A DNA stretch of 39,235 nt from Caryophanales bacterium (GCA_016291895.1 JAEEZO010000024.1:1-39235), one strand, 5' to 3'. Counted from the first letter of the stretch, positions 7,763-16,427 are shown. Made by a program: numbers and translations. Notes: generated by a model not told the origin, from the sequence alone.

Positions 7763-8422
7763 ATGATTTTAGTAAGCATCGCTAATAAAGATGAATGGAA
7801 AAGTACCAAAGAGTATTATCAAGATATAAATATTAATAATTATCCATTTGGAGAATATTTTATAAAAGGTATTAATAATTATGAAGTATTATTCTTTTAT
7901 ACAGGTGTTCGTAAAACTAATGCATCAGCATCTACTCAATATATGATTGATCATTTTGATACTGATAAGATTATTGTTATTGGTACATGCTGTGGAATCT
8001 CAAAAGATGTTAATATCTATGATTTAGTTATTCCAAATCTTGCCGTTCAAACGGATTGTACAGTAAGAGAAATTGAACCATTAATAAGAGAAAAGTATAA
8101 TGTTAATATTAATGTTCCAGAATTATCTTTTCCCTATAAGAAAGGTATTATTGCAACGCAAGATAAACCAATTGTTATGGAAGAAGATTATAATTATTTA
8201 ATTAAAAATAATATAACGGTTTGTGATACGGAAGCAGCTAGTATTGCCTACATCGCGAAAATAAATAATATCGATGTTTTAATAATAAAAGGTGTTAGTG
8301 ATACAATCGTTAATAAAAAAGATATTAATATTTCTTATCAAGAACAATATGAAATATTTGTTAAAAACATTCCAATAGTTATGAATAAAATATTAGATAA
8401 TTTAGAAAGGATTATAAAATGA
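7763..8422 (+). CDS. nucleoside phosphorylase / MTA-SAH nucleosidase family enzyme
   Basis: The 219-residue protein shows the PNP/UDP phosphorylase fold signatures: TGVRKTNAS (47-55, the GxGk.nA loop), GTCCGIS (74-80, the GTAGgl loop), DTEAASIAYIAK (155-166, the purine and ribose-binding glutamate region) and KGVSDT (176-181, with the acid Asp of the I-SD motif). Such enzymes cleave nucleosides hydrolytically or with phosphate. The length is closest to MTA/SAH nucleosidases, but the motifs are divergent, so the substrate is uncertain. It starts after AAGGAG at 7763 and its stop overlaps the next ATG as ATGA. Confidence 0.8.
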   Translation: MILVSIANKDEWKSTKEYYQDININNYPFGEYFIKGINNYEVLFFYTGVRKTNASASTQYMIDHFDTDKIIVIGTCCGISKDVNIYDLVIPNLAVQTDCTVREIEPLIREKYNVNINVPELSFPYKKGIIATQDKPIVMEEDYNYLIKNNITVCDTEAASIAYIAKINNIDVLIIKGVSDTIVNKKDINISYQEQYEIFVKNIPIVMNKILDNLERIIK

Positions 8423-8898
8423 AAATAATTTATATGCATCATGCTGAACGAAATATTACAAAGAATCATAATGATAAAGATTTAAGACAACTTGAAGATA
8501 TTACAGAAAGAGGAATACATGAAGCGGAAATAGTTCGTGATCGACTTAAAGATCAAAAAATAGATGCTATTGTATCATCCCCATATCTTCGTTGTATGCA
8601 CACTGCAGAGATCATAAATGAATATCATAATTTAGAAATAGTAGAAGACGAGCGTTTCAATGAAAAAAGATTAGATGAAGAATGGAAATCATTTTTAGAA
8701 AGAAATATGGCTGCAATTGATGATATATATCATAAATATTCTGATGATAGTACAATTATTTGTGTAACAAGTGGTGTTAATTTATCAGCATTTGTTCATT
8801 ATTTCTATGATATACCACCATCTAATTATGCCCCTTGGTGTCAAGCAAATGGTATTTCACCAGTTAACTTTACCAAAGGTAAAAAAATGATTGATTAG
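8419..8898 (+). CDS. histidine phosphatase-like protein with altered catalytic residues
   Basis: The 159-residue protein aligns with the histidine phosphatase (phosphoglycerate mutase-like) superfamily: IIYMHHAE at the N-terminus, ITERGIHEAE (28-37), the very characteristic SSPYLRCMHTAEI (53-65), and IICVTSGVNLSAF near 113-125. The canonical RHG is here HHA, so the catalytic His8 is kept but the phosphate-binding Arg is His7. The second catalytic His of the usual SHGG motif is replaced (VTSGV, Ser118). Arg58 is retained. It may be a weak or non-catalytic member. Translation is coupled to the upstream nucleosidase-like gene by ATGA. Confidence 0.8.
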   Translation: MKIIYMHHAERNITKNHNDKDLRQLEDITERGIHEAEIVRDRLKDQKIDAIVSSPYLRCMHTAEIINEYHNLEIVEDERFNEKRLDEEWKSFLERNMAAIDDIYHKYSDDSTIICVTSGVNLSAFVHYFYDIPPSNYAPWCQANGISPVNFTKGKKMID

Positions 8899-8920
8899 TA
8901 ATTTATATCAAATATTGTAG

Positions 8921-8947
8921 AAAATAAGATTTTTATCTTATTTTTTT
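8921..8947 (+). terminator. Rho-independent terminator abutting the next promoter
   Basis: A 10-bp perfect stem (8921-8930 with 8935-8944), TTTT loop and seven T's (8941-8947). A TATAAT begins at 8949, so the -35 position of the next promoter lies within this hairpin. Confidence 0.85.
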
Positions 8948-8948
8948 G

Positions 8949-8954
8949 TATAAT
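8949..8954 (+). promoter_or_regulatory. -10 box for the eight-gene operon
   Basis: A perfect TATAAT two bases after a terminator T-run and 15 bases before the ATG at 8970. A TG directly upstream is one base short of the extended -10 spacing. No clear -35 is seen. Confidence 0.5.
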
Positions 8955-8969
8955 AAATTTAGTGATATT

Positions 8970-9632
8970 ATGGACATAGAAAAAAGTATTTTTACAAGAT
9001 GTAATATAAATATTAAAAAGTTATTAGACTATGGCTTTATTAAAGAAAATGATTATTATAAATATCAAAAGAAATTCTTAAATGATGATTTTCTAGCAGA
9101 AATAATTATTAAAGATAATAATGTTTCTGGTAATGTATATGATTTAGTTAGTAATTGTTTATATACAAATATTAGAATAGAAGTTGATAATGGTTTTATA
9201 AATAGTGTTCGAAATAGTTATAAAGATATTTTAATTGATATTAAAAATAATTGTTTTGATAATTTATATTTTAAGTATCAACAAACTAATCGTATTGTTA
9301 ATTATATTATTTCAAAGTATTCTGATTATCCTGAATTTCCTTGGAGAGACTCTAATGGCATATTTAGAAATAAAAGAAATAATAAATGGTATGCTTTAAT
9401 TATGCTTATTAATAAAAATAAAATTGATAATATTAATAAAGAGATTGAAGTAATAAATCTAAAATTAAATGAAGAAGAGATAAAAGATTTAATTAAAAAA
9501 GAAGGTTATTATCAAGCTTATCATATGAATAAAAAGATGTGGATTACTATAAGTTTAGATGAGACTTTAACGGATAAAGAAATAATAAAATGTATTGATA
9601 AATCATATGAAATAATAAATAGTAAGAGGTGA
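8970..9632 (+). CDS. MmcQ/YjbR-like protein with N-terminal extension
   Basis: I start this gene at ATG 8970 (preceded by GTGAT) because an upstream TTG at 8946 would place the promoter TATAAT inside the coding region. The 220-residue product has a C-terminal half resembling MmcQ/YjbR proteins: PEFPWRD, then FRNKRNNKWYALIMLI, a K-rich central stretch, EGYYQAYHMNKKMWITISLD and a final helix. The family has a CyaY-like fold and is often annotated as DNA-binding without firm proof. The N-terminal half (1-110) is another alpha/beta segment common in longer family members. First gene of an operon that runs to 14844. Confidence 0.7.
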   Translation: MDIEKSIFTRCNINIKKLLDYGFIKENDYYKYQKKFLNDDFLAEIIIKDNNVSGNVYDLVSNCLYTNIRIEVDNGFINSVRNSYKDILIDIKNNCFDNLYFKYQQTNRIVNYIISKYSDYPEFPWRDSNGIFRNKRNNKWYALIMLINKNKIDNINKEIEVINLKLNEEEIKDLIKKEGYYQAYHMNKKMWITISLDETLTDKEIIKCIDKSYEIINSKR

Positions 9633-9635
9633 ATT

Positions 9636-10274
9636 ATGGAAAAAAATGTTATTGAATACTATGTTTTATGTAATAAACTTAAAAATGTAATAAGAACAGG
9701 TTGGGTTGATTGGAATATCTCAAGTGAAAGAATTGAAAGTGTAGCTGAACATATTTATGGTACTTTAATGCTTGCAATTGCAATGCATTCAGAATTTAAA
9801 TATAAACTTGATTTAACGAAAGTATTATATATGTTATCAGTTCATGAACTTGAAGAAATAATTATTGGTGACTTAACAATGTTTCAAATAGATCGAGAAG
9901 AGAAGAAGAAAAGAGGACATGAAGCGGTTACCAAGATATTATCAAGATTAAAAAATAAAGATGAAATAATGAACCTAGTTCTTGAATTTGATGAAAGAAA
10001 AACCAAGGAAGCTAAATTTGCTTATCAATGTGATAAACTTGAGTGTGACTTACAAGCAAGAATATATGATTTATCTGGGTTTGCTGATGTATCAAAAGGA
10101 AGTGATGAACTTCTTAATAAACCACGTGTTCATGAGTTATATGAACAAGGATATTCTCTTTCTGAGATGTGGTTACTATTTGGACAAAAGACTTATCCAT
10201 ATGATGAAAACTTTTTAAAGGTATCCAATTATGCTTTAAATAATAATATTTTGGAGGTAGAAGATGAAGATTGA
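9636..10274 (+). CDS. HD-superfamily hydrolase, YfbR/5'-deoxynucleotidase-like
   Basis: The 212-residue helical protein has SERIESVAEHIYGTLMLA (30-47), whose His39 aligns with the first metal ligand of YfbR-type 5'-deoxynucleotidases. VHELEEIIIGDLT (69-81) aligns with the HDxxEvxxGD motif, and Asp133 in YQCDKLECDL is the distal acid. The metal-binding HD doublet is His70-Glu71, a conservative Asp to Glu change. Family members remove phosphate from dNMPs. It follows the MmcQ-like gene by 3 bases and overlaps the next gene by 11. Confidence 0.75.
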   Translation: MEKNVIEYYVLCNKLKNVIRTGWVDWNISSERIESVAEHIYGTLMLAIAMHSEFKYKLDLTKVLYMLSVHELEEIIIGDLTMFQIDREEKKKRGHEAVTKILSRLKNKDEIMNLVLEFDERKTKEAKFAYQCDKLECDLQARIYDLSGFADVSKGSDELLNKPRVHELYEQGYSLSEMWLLFGQKTYPYDENFLKVSNYALNNNILEVEDED

Positions 10275-11292
10275 TGATTATATAAATTATTATAAAGACG
10301 TTAGTTTAGATGAATATAAAATAAATGATTTAGATTTAGCCATTATGGCAACTCTATCTTATTTACCTGTTAAACCTTTTAATAAGAAGAAAAACTTAAA
10401 GACAATATCTCGAGAAATAATTGATTTTAAATATGAAGGTATGGCTTCATATTGTGTTACTCTTATTAAATTATTAATTAATTCTAATCGTTTTAAAGAT
10501 ATTATGATAGAAGACTTTACTTCAATTGTTGACGATAAAACTCAATTTGGAGTTGTGAAAATAAGATTTGGTAATAATACTATTTATAGTTTTAAAGGAA
10601 CAGATAATAGTTTAATTGGTTGGTGTGAAAACTTTAGATTAAGTTATATGTATCCAATATATACACAAGAATTAGCTAAAAAATATGTTATTGATAATAC
10701 TAATATTTTTGATACTAATATTTATTTAGTAGGTCATTCTAAGGGTGGTAATCTTGCTATTTCTTGTGGTATGGAATTACCTCTTAAAATAAGTAAGAAA
10801 ATTAAAAGAATCGTAAACTTTGATGGACCAGGTGTTCTTGATAAAGAACTTAATAGCGATAAATATCAAAGAATTGAAGATCGTCTTATTAATTATTTAC
10901 CTGAAAATAGTGTTATTGGTATCTTAATGAATAATAAAAACTATCAATATGTTAAAGCAGATGGAATTGGCTTTATGAGTCATATGATGAATACTTGGAA
11001 TACATATGGTTCATTCTTCATTAAAAGTGAATTATCAAAAACAAGTACTAAATTACATGAAAATAGTGTTATGGGATTGAAATATCTTAATCCTAAAGAA
11101 TTAGAAACTGTTGTTGAAACATTCTTTTCTGTTATTGAAAATAATGGTATAAAGAGATTTTCCGATATTAAGAAATTAGATAAAAGTACTTTAATTAGTA
11201 CAATTAATGATTTATCAGATATATCAAAAGAAACCAAAGAATATTTTATGGAATCAATTAAAATATTTATGATGCCAGAAAGAGGTAAATAA
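10264..11292 (+). CDS. Mbeg1-like (DUF2974) alpha/beta-hydrolase, lipase-like
   Basis: The 342-residue protein has the lipase fold markers of the DUF2974 group: IYSFKGTDNSLIGWCENF (107-124, oxyanion-side FxGT.. motif), the nucleophile elbow GHSKGG (157-162, Ser159), and VNFDGPGV (184-191), a family-specific motif after the nucleophile. There is no signal peptide or membrane helix, so it is probably cytoplasmic. Substrate unknown; a lipid or ester is likely. Ribosome site GGAGG is at 10253-10257. Overlaps at both ends (11 bases upstream, 1 base downstream) show coupling within the operon. Confidence 0.8.
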   Translation: MKIDDYINYYKDVSLDEYKINDLDLAIMATLSYLPVKPFNKKKNLKTISREIIDFKYEGMASYCVTLIKLLINSNRFKDIMIEDFTSIVDDKTQFGVVKIRFGNNTIYSFKGTDNSLIGWCENFRLSYMYPIYTQELAKKYVIDNTNIFDTNIYLVGHSKGGNLAISCGMELPLKISKKIKRIVNFDGPGVLDKELNSDKYQRIEDRLINYLPENSVIGILMNNKNYQYVKADGIGFMSHMMNTWNTYGSFFIKSELSKTSTKLHENSVMGLKYLNPKELETVVETFFSVIENNGIKRFSDIKKLDKSTLISTINDLSDISKETKEYFMESIKIFMMPERGK

Positions 11293-11885
11293 TGGAAAAA
11301 AGAATTTATGCTATTATTCATTTTATAATTATTATTTTAGAATTATATGCTTTTTCTAGAATGTTTGTAATGAATGGAAAAATGGGATTAGAATATTATA
11401 CAGTATTAAGTAACTTATTAGCGTTTTTTACAAGTATATTATGTTTATATTATTATAAAGGTGATAATAAATATGTTAATAATTTATATTATTTATCAAC
11501 GTGTATGCTATTAATGACCTTTTTAGTAGTTTTCTTTGTATTAACACCAATGTATAAATTTAATTATCATTGGTTAATGTTTAAAGGTAGTAATTTAGTT
11601 ATGCATACCTTAGCACCTGCTTTAATGGTTAATTCATATATTATCTTTAACAAAGAAAAAGTTAATAAGTTTATTCCTCTTATTGTTACAGCAATATATG
11701 GTTTTGTAATGATCTTTCTAAACTTATTTAGAGTTGTTGATGGACCATATCCATTCTTAAGAGTAAATAATCAACCTTTATTTATTTCCATAATGTGGTT
11801 TGTCATTTTATTAATAGTTATTCTTGTTATTAGTATTGTAGTTGTAAAATTAAATAGGAAGTTAGGTTATAAAGATGAAGGTTGA
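11292..11885 (+). CDS. Pr6Pr-like six-helix integral membrane protein
   Basis: The 197-residue product is hydrophobic with six predicted membrane helices. It has features of the Pr6Pr family (related to FAR-17a/AIG1-like proteins): YYTVLSNLLAFFTS near 35-50, LVMHTLAPALMV near 102-113, and a pyrophosphate-like YPFLRV segment. In the eukaryotic relatives the N and H residues of comparable segments form a threonine/histidine hydrolase site; the Asn and His here could be equivalent, but that is inference. Its neighbour encodes a lipase-like protein, which fits a lipid-related role. Confidence 0.6.
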   Translation: MEKRIYAIIHFIIIILELYAFSRMFVMNGKMGLEYYTVLSNLLAFFTSILCLYYYKGDNKYVNNLYYLSTCMLLMTFLVVFFVLTPMYKFNYHWLMFKGSNLVMHTLAPALMVNSYIIFNKEKVNKFIPLIVTAIYGFVMIFLNLFRVVDGPYPFLRVNNQPLFISIMWFVILLIVILVISIVVVKLNRKLGYKDEG

Positions 11886-12366
11886 TTTAGTTAAAGTAGA
11901 GAAAAAAGATCATGATATTTTATATCGATTACTTGAATATTCTTTATATGATGGTAGTCAATATATCGATAATGATATTGATGAAAATGGTGTTTTTCCA
12001 TATACATATTTTGAGAATTATTTTAAAGATACTGATCGCGAAGCATATTTTATTAAGTGTGATGATACTTTGGTAGGTTTTACAATGTTAAATAAACATT
12101 TAAAAGTATTAGATAAAAATGAAAATAATTATAGTGTTGCTGAATTTTTAATTATGCCAAGAGCAAGAAGACAACATATTGGTAAACTTGCTGCTTATAA
12201 AGTATTTGATCTACATAAAGGTTATTATGAAGTACAACCTATGGATAATAATCCTATTGCTAAAAGTTTTTGGGATAATGTTATTAATAGTTATACTGAA
12301 GGTAATTATGAATTAAAACATTTTGATGATATGGAAGATGTATATGTATTCAAAAGTAGAGCTTAA
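11875..12366 (+). CDS. GNAT family N-acetyltransferase
   Basis: The 163-residue protein has the GNAT acetyl-CoA loop as RARRQHIGKLAAY near 96-108, preceded by the strand YSVAEFLIMP. The C-terminal PMDNNPIAKSFWDNVIN is the family's conserved NxxAxxFW-type helix. The acceptor is unknown. Its ATG lies 11 bases inside the upstream membrane-protein gene, and its end overlaps the Nudix gene by 23 bases. Confidence 0.85.
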   Translation: MKVDLVKVEKKDHDILYRLLEYSLYDGSQYIDNDIDENGVFPYTYFENYFKDTDREAYFIKCDDTLVGFTMLNKHLKVLDKNENNYSVAEFLIMPRARRQHIGKLAAYKVFDLHKGYYEVQPMDNNPIAKSFWDNVINSYTEGNYELKHFDDMEDVYVFKSRA

Positions 12367-12928
12367 TAATTTAATTAAAGAAGTTAATAATTATCAAGTT
12401 GATAATGATATTGATGAAAAAATAAAAAATAATATTTTGGATTTCCTAAACAAATATAATAATCCTTTATCAAGAGATAATCCTGTTGGTCACATAACAG
12501 TATCTGCTTGGATTATAAATGAAGATCATTCTAAAGTATTAATGATTAATCATAATTTATTTCATTCATGGGGATATATTGGAGGTCATTTAGATGATAA
12601 TCCAAATATAATGGAAGTTATTAAAAGAGAAATTAATGAAGAAACAGGACTTAATAGTTTTAAATTAGTAACAAAAGATATTTTAAATATGGAAATAAAT
12701 GCTGTTCAACGTCATATGAAAAATAATAAGTTAGTATTATCGCATTTGCATTTTGACATTGAATATTTATTTATGGCAAATGAAAATGATAAAATAAGGA
12801 TTAAAGAAGACGAGAATAGTGGGGTTAAATGGATTAATATTAATGAGATTGATAAATATGTAACGGAAGAACATATGTTACCTTTATATCAAAAATTAAT
12901 TAATAAATCTAAGAAATATTTAAAGTAG
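12344..12928 (+). CDS. Nudix hydrolase
   Basis: I chose the ATG at 12344 because GGAAG (12333-12337) lies 6 bases upstream; in-frame TTG/ATG codons at 12323, 12326 and 12338 are less well placed. The 194-residue protein contains a Nudix box, GGHLDDNPNIMEVIKREI followed by NEETGL, with the metal-binding REINEE core intact. The first Glu of the consensus (Gx5E) is replaced by Pro. The core is preceded by the usual strand VSAWIINEDHSKVLMI. It probably cleaves a nucleoside diphosphate derivative; substrate unknown. Confidence 0.85.
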   Translation: MYSKVELNNLIKEVNNYQVDNDIDEKIKNNILDFLNKYNNPLSRDNPVGHITVSAWIINEDHSKVLMINHNLFHSWGYIGGHLDDNPNIMEVIKREINEETGLNSFKLVTKDILNMEINAVQRHMKNNKLVLSHLHFDIEYLFMANENDKIRIKEDENSGVKWININEIDKYVTEEHMLPLYQKLINKSKKYLK

Positions 12929-12935
12929 GATTTTT

Positions 12936-13850
12936 ATGAGAAAGTTTGTTGTTAGTGATTTACATGGTGATGGTATTGTTTATAAATCAATAATGTCTTA
13001 TTTAGATAATATTAAAAAAGAAGAAGACATTGAATTATATATTAATGGTGATTTAATAGATCGAGGTCTTGATTCAGCTTCTATGCTTCTTGATATTAAA
13101 AGAAGAATCGAAGAAGGTGAAAGAATAACTTATCTTGCAGGTAATCATGAATTAATGATGTATGAAGTCTTCGAAAAAAGAAAAAAAGAAATATATGTAC
13201 CAACATATAATGATTGGTTTTTAAATGGTGGATTAGTAACCGATGATGATTTAGCAATAAGGTTTGCTTATGATAAAGATAAAATCTTAGAAGTCGTAGA
13301 TTTTATATCTAATTTAAAAATATATCATAAGTTTCCTGAGACAATAGACTATAAAAATATTGTTTTAGTTCATGCATCATGTCCTATTTTTGTAAAAGAT
13401 GAATGTGATATTAGAATAAAGGATAATAATCCTTGCATGGAATATTCTCTTTGGGCAAGAGTAAATAACCCTGGTTATCATTTTCGATGCCGTATAGGTC
13501 ATGATAGTTATATAACAATTGTTGGTCATACTCCTAATGATAGTAAATATGGAGTTATTTATAATATTGGAGAAGATTATTTAAATATAGATGGTGGTAG
13601 TGCTAATTATGTTAGTGGTTATTTTGAAGAAGATCATGTACCATTAGTAGAAGTATGTGATAACTATTTAAAAATATTAACTTTTAATCATAATAATGAA
13701 ATAGTATATGGTAATTATCTTGTTGATGCTAAATTAAAACCATTTAGTGAAGATGAACTTGAAAAGAGTCGCCGGTATTTAGATAAAAGTTATATACCTA
13801 AAAAATTAATTAAATTACCAGATAAAACTATTGTCTACGAAGATTATTAA
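12936..13850 (+). CDS. calcineurin-like (PPP-type) metallophosphatase
   Basis: The 304-residue protein contains the full PPP/ApaH set of metal-binding motifs in order: SDLHGDG (7-13), NGDLIDRG (37-44), AGNHE (68-72), VLVHAS (about 145-150) and VGHTPN (about 196-201). Bacterial members act as protein Ser/Thr phosphatases or as diadenosine tetraphosphate hydrolases; sequence alone does not decide. It is cytoplasmic. It lies 7 bases after the Nudix gene. Confidence 0.85.
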   Translation: MRKFVVSDLHGDGIVYKSIMSYLDNIKKEEDIELYINGDLIDRGLDSASMLLDIKRRIEEGERITYLAGNHELMMYEVFEKRKKEIYVPTYNDWFLNGGLVTDDDLAIRFAYDKDKILEVVDFISNLKIYHKFPETIDYKNIVLVHASCPIFVKDECDIRIKDNNPCMEYSLWARVNNPGYHFRCRIGHDSYITIVGHTPNDSKYGVIYNIGEDYLNIDGGSANYVSGYFEEDHVPLVEVCDNYLKILTFNHNNEIVYGNYLVDAKLKPFSEDELEKSRRYLDKSYIPKKLIKLPDKTIVYEDY

Positions 13851-13875
13851 TAATATAATTATTATCGGAGGATAT

Positions 13876-14844
13876 ATGAAAAAAGAATTAAAAAGGAAAG
13901 TTGATTTATTTTTACAAAACAAAAAGAAAATTAAAAGCATTTTTAAATATGAAAGTGAAGCTAATTGTTTATTAAGTTCATATTTATATACAGATTTAGA
14001 TAAAGAAGTTGATACTAAGAAACTTATGGAAGCACATGAGATAATTGTTGATAGAACGAATATTTTCTCAGATTACCGTTTTGTTTCCATGATTTTAGCT
14101 TGTAAAATGGCAATGACGAAAAGTCCATCAAAGTATTTTGATCGTGTTGATGAATATAAAGGAATCTTAAAGAAAAAGAAAAAATTTGATAATTTAGTTA
14201 ATATTTTTACATCCTTAATTTTATCTGATTGTGAAGAAAATATTAATGCTGATAAATATATTGAAAAAGAAATCAAAATCTTTAATTTAATGAATGATAA
14301 ACATCCACTCTTAACAGATGATGAAGATGCACCATTTGCTATGTTACTTGCACTATCTAATAAAAAAGAAAAAAGAATTGATACTGAAGTAGAAGAATGT
14401 TATCAAATATTAAGAAGAAATATTAAACGTGCTAAAAACGCTTGTCAATCAATGGCATGTGTTCTTACAATATCAGATAAACCTGTTAAAGAAAAAACAG
14501 ATATGATAATTGATATTTATAATAAAATTAAAGTCCATAAAAAACATATTGATGATAATTTCGTTTTAATGGTTCTTGCAACATTAATCTTTATTAATAA
14601 AGATAGTAATGAAATTGTTGATGATATTATAGAAGTAGATAAATATCTTGGTTCTAAAAAAGGAACAGGTTTATGGCCGTTTGGTAAAGCAACAAGATTA
14701 TTATTCGCAATACTACTTGTTGAAAGTACATATGGCGATGAAGCTTATAAAAATACAAAGAATTCTATCGCAGTATCATCAATTGTAGCAGAAGAAATAA
14801 TAACATTAATATTAGTAACTAATATTTTACTAATAATGGATTAA
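13876..14844 (+). CDS. DUF4003 family protein
   Basis: I start at ATG 13876, which has an ideal CGGAGG site; a GTG/ATG-like extension back to 13831 would overlap the phosphatase gene and lacks a site. The 322-residue, mostly helical, soluble protein matches DUF4003: segments such as RFVSMILACKMA, HPLLTDDEDAPFAMLLALS near 141-159, and the repeated helical layout after it. The function of the family is unknown. It is the last gene of the operon and is followed by a strong terminator. Confidence 0.75.
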   Translation: MKKELKRKVDLFLQNKKKIKSIFKYESEANCLLSSYLYTDLDKEVDTKKLMEAHEIIVDRTNIFSDYRFVSMILACKMAMTKSPSKYFDRVDEYKGILKKKKKFDNLVNIFTSLILSDCEENINADKYIEKEIKIFNLMNDKHPLLTDDEDAPFAMLLALSNKKEKRIDTEVEECYQILRRNIKRAKNACQSMACVLTISDKPVKEKTDMIIDIYNKIKVHKKHIDDNFVLMVLATLIFINKDSNEIVDDIIEVDKYLGSKKGTGLWPFGKATRLLFAILLVESTYGDEAYKNTKNSIAVSSIVAEEIITLILVTNILLIMD

Positions 14845-14845
14845 T

Positions 14846-14878
14846 AAAATAAACTAGTATATCTAGTTTATTTTTTTT
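14846..14878 (+). terminator. Rho-independent terminator of the eight-gene operon
   Basis: A 12-bp perfect stem (14846-14857 with 14863-14874), loop TATAT, followed by a run of T's to 14878. Confidence 0.9.
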
Positions 14879-14908
14879 ATTGTGTTAAAATAATTATTGG
14901 TGATTATT

Positions 14909-16396
14909 ATGTGGATGGGCTTAAAAAAATGTTTAGTAGTTCTTTTAGGTTTATTAATACAATTATCTTTCACTTTACTTATTACTGTTTATTTTGGACA
15001 AAAATATCAAGTATTGCAAATAATATATTTTGTAATTAGTATTTTTGCATTATATCATTTAACAAAGAATAATCGTAATAATTCTTATACCTTTCCTTGG
15101 GTAATCATAATTTTATTGTTTCCTTTAGGTGGTGGTATATTATATTTAACTTTAGGAAGAAATAAAAGTAGAAGTAGATTATTAAAAAAAGTTAATGAAA
15201 AAAGATGTGAATATTTAAAGTATTATAAAATAGATAAAAAAATAATTAATGAAAATAGTGATAATGGGGAAGTTAATTATTTATCTAAGTTCTTAGGATT
15301 TCCTGTAACAGAAAATAATGAAGTTGTATATTTTAAAACAGGTGAAGAAGCTTATCAAGGTATAAAAAAAGAATTATTAAAAGCTAAGAAATATATCTTT
15401 ATGGAATATTTCATTATAAGGCCTGGTAAAATGTGGGATGAAATATTAAATATCTTAATAGATAAAGCTAAAATAGGCGTTGATATAAGACTTATATATG
15501 ATGACTTTGGATGTGTTGATAAATTAGAAGAAGATTATAAAGATTATTTATTAAGTAAAGGTATTAAGTGTGTTACTTTTAATGAATTAAGACCTATTAG
15601 AGGTATTATCATGAATAACCGTGATCATCGTAAAATATTAGTTGTTGATGGTGAAGTGGCCTTTACAGGTGGCATTAATATTGGAGACGAATATATTAAT
15701 GAATTAAAAAGATTTGGTAATTGGAAAGATAATAGTATCATGGTAAAAGGTGAGGCTGTCTATTCATTTACTGTTATGTTTTTAACTATTTGGGATACCT
15801 ATCATTTATATAATGATGATGTCATAAAATATAAGAGTAATAGAAAATATAAAGAAAATGGATTAGTTATTCCATATGATGATTCTCCTCTTGATAATGA
15901 AAGTACTGGTAAAAATGTTTATTTAAATATTATTAATAATTCTAAAAAATATTTATATATTTCAACACCATATTTAATTCTTGATATGGAGTTTATTGAT
16001 GCCTTTAAACTAGCAATTAGAAGGGGAGTAGATGTAAGAATAATTATACCAGGTATTCCTGATAAGAAACTTGTTTATATGTTATCAGAATCATACGCTA
16101 ATACTTTAATTCGTGAAGGAATTAAAATATATAAATATGAAAAAGGTTTTCTTCATTCAAAGATGTTTATTAGTGATGATATTGAAGGTGTAGTTGGAAC
16201 TATTAATCTTGATTATCGAAGTTTATTCTTACATTTTGAATGTGGTTTATACATGTATAAATGTAGAGCTTTAAATGATATTAAAAATGATTTTATAAAT
16301 ATGTTTAAAGATAATAAAGAATTAGAAATTAAACATCAATTTTTTGGAAAAACAATTCTTCAAACTATTTTAAGATTATTTGGATTTATGTTATAA
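14909..16396 (+). CDS. cls: cardiolipin synthase (phospholipase D family)
   Basis: I use ATG 14909, with TTGGTGAT just upstream acting as ribosome site; a TTG at 14897 is part of that site. The 495-residue protein has two N-terminal membrane helices (PLDc_N, about 5-51 with RNKSRSR after the second pair) and two HKD active-site motifs, HRKILVVD (240-247) and HSKMFISD (416-423), each followed by the Gly-rich/Asn step (GGINIGDEY and GTINLDYRS). These are the signatures of ClsA-type enzymes, which join two phosphatidylglycerols into cardiolipin at the membrane. Single gene, with its own terminator. Confidence 0.9.
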   Translation: MWMGLKKCLVVLLGLLIQLSFTLLITVYFGQKYQVLQIIYFVISIFALYHLTKNNRNNSYTFPWVIIILLFPLGGGILYLTLGRNKSRSRLLKKVNEKRCEYLKYYKIDKKIINENSDNGEVNYLSKFLGFPVTENNEVVYFKTGEEAYQGIKKELLKAKKYIFMEYFIIRPGKMWDEILNILIDKAKIGVDIRLIYDDFGCVDKLEEDYKDYLLSKGIKCVTFNELRPIRGIIMNNRDHRKILVVDGEVAFTGGINIGDEYINELKRFGNWKDNSIMVKGEAVYSFTVMFLTIWDTYHLYNDDVIKYKSNRKYKENGLVIPYDDSPLDNESTGKNVYLNIINNSKKYLYISTPYLILDMEFIDAFKLAIRRGVDVRIIIPGIPDKKLVYMLSESYANTLIREGIKIYKYEKGFLHSKMFISDDIEGVVGTINLDYRSLFLHFECGLYMYKCRALNDIKNDFINMFKDNKELEIKHQFFGKTILQTILRLFGFML

Positions 16397-16426
16397 AAAA
16401 GAAAGATTATTTTAATCTTTCTTTTT
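16396..16426. terminator. bidirectional terminator between convergent genes
   Basis: A 14-bp perfect stem (16396-16409 with 16413-16426) with a TTT loop. The arms are A-rich and T-rich, so it gives a T-run in either direction. It separates cardiolipin synthase (plus) from the repeat-bearing membrane protein (minus). Confidence 0.85.
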
Positions 16427-16427
16427 A

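Noticed and set aside
8946..8969. TTG start for the MmcQ-like gene
   Set aside because: It would place the TATAAT promoter box inside the coding sequence; ATG 8970 has a GTGAT site.
10980..11321. Minus-strand frame at the end of the lipase-like gene
   Set aside because: It lies inside a recognised coding gene, lacks a ribosome site and has no family features.
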